The notes below the pieces were generated by a model. That model saw only the letters and a list, made by a program, of their open reading frames with translations. It was not told the DNA's origin and did no database searches. This document shows positions 62,347 to 64,000 of a stretch of 64,000 nt of DNA, piece by piece (within the stretch, counting starts at the first letter, position 1; every line of letters starts with the position of its first letter). Source of the DNA: Erysipelotrichaceae bacterium (GTDB lineage Bacteria; Bacillota_I; Bacilli_A; RFN20; CAG-449); assembly GCA_015059095.1 (NCBI GenBank), contig SVBA01000001.1, forward strand, positions 100,463-164,462, in the 5' to 3' direction. Made by a program: the position numbers and the translations under genes.

Positions 62347-63594
62347 ATGAAAGGTTATGAACTTTATACCTTCCTACTTTGTTTAATAGTATTGTTGTTT
62401 TTAGTTAGCTTTTTTGCTGTTCTTTTTACAATCATTATTAAATCAAATATTAAACTAATTAAACATGGTGTGGAAGACGAACGAATATTAAAAGAACATC
62501 ATGAGAAAATGAACAAGAAAAAAGGAGAAAAAGCATTTGATGTGCTTAATTCCATTTTTTCTATTGTAGTTACGATTTTCTTTGTTGTTATTTTTGGGTT
62601 GTCTTTCTATTTGAATAATTCGGACAATATTCCTCTTGGAAATCTTCCAGTAGCTAGAGTTGTTAAAAGTGATTCAATGTCTTTTAAAAACGAAGAAAAT
62701 GATTATTTATTTACTAATAATCTTAATAATCAATTCGAAACATTTGATATTATTTTAACTTATAAATTACCAGAAGAAAAAGATTTGAAACTATACGATA
62801 TTGTCGTATATGAAAAAAATGACACATTTATCGTTCATAGAATTGTCGGTATTGAAGAACCATGTTCAACTCATCCTGATTCAAGATATTTCTTATTGCA
62901 AGGTGATGCAATTCAATATCCAGATGTCTATCCAGTAGAATATAGTCAAATGAGAGCAATCTATAATGGAGAAAATATTAAATATGTAGGTAGCTTTATC
63001 GTTTTCTTACAATCTCCAATAGGTTGGTTATGTTTAATATTAATTTTTGCTAATTTATTTGTTACTCCATTAATCACTAAACGCCTTGAAGATTTAGAAA
63101 AAACTCGTTTAGAATATTTATCATTCTCAGATAAATTAAGAAAAGAAGATTATGAAGAGGATGAAGGAAAAGATTTCTTAACTAAAAAAGAATTTTTGAA
63201 GAGATCATTTGAAAGAAAACTTTCTAAAATTAATCCTATATTTAAAAACGCATATGCTTCAATAAAAGAAAAATTAATGCAAATTAGTGATATTAAAATT
63301 TATAGAAGCTTAAATTTTGAAACATATACAGTTGGAAAAAATATTGTATGTAAAATAGGAATTAAAAATAAAAAATTATTTATTAGTTATAGTTTAAATC
63401 CTAAGGAATATGAAAAAACAAAATATGAATTTAAGAACGTTGAAAAAATAGAAGGATTAAGTAAAACGCCTCTATCTATTTGTTTAAACAATGATTTTAA
63501 TGTACAAAACGCAAAAGAATTGATTGATGAAGTTGTATTCAAATATAACTTAAATAAACCTAGAAATAAAAAGAATAAAAGAAAGTTTATTTAG
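62347..63594 (+). CDS. Signal peptidase I, SipW/ER type
   Basis: A 415-residue membrane protein. N-terminal span (about 5-30), a second span (about 72-92), then the peptidase: VVKSDSMSF (catalytic Ser about 109), YDIVVYEKNDTFIVHRIVGI with His in place of the usual Lys (Ser/His type), and LQGDAIQYPDV. A further span (about 215-240) and a long charged cytoplasmic tail (about 240-415) extend beyond the typical SipW size (about 190). It most likely cleaves the SipW-type signal of the preceding protein. The long tail is unusual and matches no domain I recognise. The stop is TAG. Confidence 0.85.
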   Translation: MKGYELYTFLLCLIVLLFLVSFFAVLFTIIIKSNIKLIKHGVEDERILKEHHEKMNKKKGEKAFDVLNSIFSIVVTIFFVVIFGLSFYLNNSDNIPLGNLPVARVVKSDSMSFKNEENDYLFTNNLNNQFETFDIILTYKLPEEKDLKLYDIVVYEKNDTFIVHRIVGIEEPCSTHPDSRYFLLQGDAIQYPDVYPVEYSQMRAIYNGENIKYVGSFIVFLQSPIGWLCLILIFANLFVTPLITKRLEDLEKTRLEYLSFSDKLRKEDYEEDEGKDFLTKKEFLKRSFERKLSKINPIFKNAYASIKEKLMQISDIKIYRSLNFETYTVGKNIVCKIGIKNKKLFISYSLNPKEYEKTKYEFKNVEKIEGLSKTPLSICLNNDFNVQNAKELIDEVVFKYNLNKPRNKKNKRKFI

Positions 63595-63629
63595 TATATG
63601 TATTACATTATTGTTTTCTTCTTTGATGA

Positions 63630-63911
63630 AAACCAGATTCATACTTAAATAAACAAATTGTTAATAGAAAAGAAGGTGCAGGTATTTTCTCGAATAGAAA
63701 ACCAGAAAAACCTACTACTGCAATTGGGAGTTATATTTATCCAATTACAAGAACTTTAGTTCAAAAAAATTCTGAAGGCGAATGGTATCCTGTAGAATCA
63801 AAGATAGGATCAGCTAAATCTGCTTGGTATGATGAATCTAATGCTATGGGTAATATTACTCAAATTCTTTCATGGGATGAAAATACTTGGGTTGAAGGAA
63901 AGAAAAGTTAA
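63630..63911 (+). pseudogene. Gene fragment without a start codon
   Basis: An open frame of 93 codons reads from PDSYLNKQIVNRKEG through YIYPITRTLVQKNSEGEWYP to SWDENTWVEGKKS and a TAA. It has no ATG near its 5' end and no ribosome-binding site, and a different frame is open just before it, as after a frameshift or truncation. The composition is protein-like with Trp as TGG. It appears to be the 3' part of a surface-type protein. No family recognised. Confidence 0.45.
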
Positions 63912-63920
63912 TTAAAGATA

Positions 63921-64000
63921 AAGAGGCTCTATAAATAATTTTAGGGTTTTGTAGGGTCAAGCCAAACAAAAAAGTAATGGCAGTCATAGGGTAGATGAGA
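63921..64000. mobile_element. Possible terminal region of an insertion sequence, cut by window edge
   Basis: After the fragment the composition changes abruptly to GGCTCTATAAATAATTTTAG and a GC-richer stretch (GTAGGGTCAAGCC, then GGCAGTCATAGGG). The GGCTCT start and the following layout recall ISL3-family ends, seen from memory only. The element would continue beyond 64000; no transposase is visible, and the opposite end is not in the window. Confidence 0.25.

Noticed and set aside
1..64000. tRNA, rRNA or CRISPR arrays
   Set aside because: I looked for cloverleaf-like GGTTCGA/T-loop patterns and regularly spaced direct repeats in the gaps and saw none. A tRNAscan or CRISPR finder run would be needed to be sure.

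Overview
The window is a low-GC bacterial chromosome segment. It carries the Bacilli-type order pth-mfd-spoVT-rqcP-yabP-yabQ-divIC-spoIIE-tilS-ftsH-dus-lysS-clpC, then rpsF-ssb-rpsR. That order, together with sporulation-family genes (spoVT, yabP, yabQ, spoIIE), Ser/Glu-rich lipoproteins with InlB-B, BIG2 and GLUG repeats, and a SipW-type signal peptidase, points to an uncultured host- or gut-associated member of the Bacilli (Erysipelotrichales/RFN20-like). The placement is an inference. All 49 complete genes end in TAA (38) or TAG (11), none in TGA. Tryptophan is written TGG throughout.

Layout. 1-357 is the 5' end of ppdK on the minus strand. 517-2110 (minus) holds an rRNA pseudouridine synthase and a DUF368 membrane protein. 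2210-20336 is the conserved housekeeping, division and sporulation block, ending in a leader-controlled rpsF-ssb-rpsR operon. 20506-21350 has two small unknown genes. 21403-23602 is a divergent LysR regulator and NAD-type malic enzyme.

23670-34501 is a cell-envelope locus: a BIG2/InlB lipoprotein with a threefold unknown module, an SGNH esterase-like lipoprotein, an alpha/beta hydrolase fused to a polytopic membrane domain, and two GLUG-repeat lipoproteins. These are followed by a D-malate/tartrate dehydrogenase-type enzyme and a small membrane protein. 34742-37447 has an AAA ATPase of the DUF4143 type, a decayed gene remnant and a minus-strand MFS permease.

37547-52191 is the most unusual part. 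It is a nine-gene co-directional run: a DUF4062-STAND NTPase, a DUF1963/YwqG-like protein, a second DUF4062 protein with a broken P-loop, a MORN-repeat protein, a Sel1-repeat protein, an unknown protein, glyA, and two unknowns that share a GWT/HQ/WG domain. One strong terminator closes it. I regard it as a candidate uncharacterised NLR-like signalling or defence-type system.

52283-55041 is an FAD oxidoreductase plus an MFS transporter. 55129-61559 holds three more lipoproteins, including a 1335-residue protein with recurring C-x-C motifs. 61668-63594 is a SipW-type exported protein with its Ser/His-type signal peptidase. The last 400 bases hold a gene fragment and what may be the end of an insertion sequence. 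I saw no tRNA, rRNA or CRISPR array.
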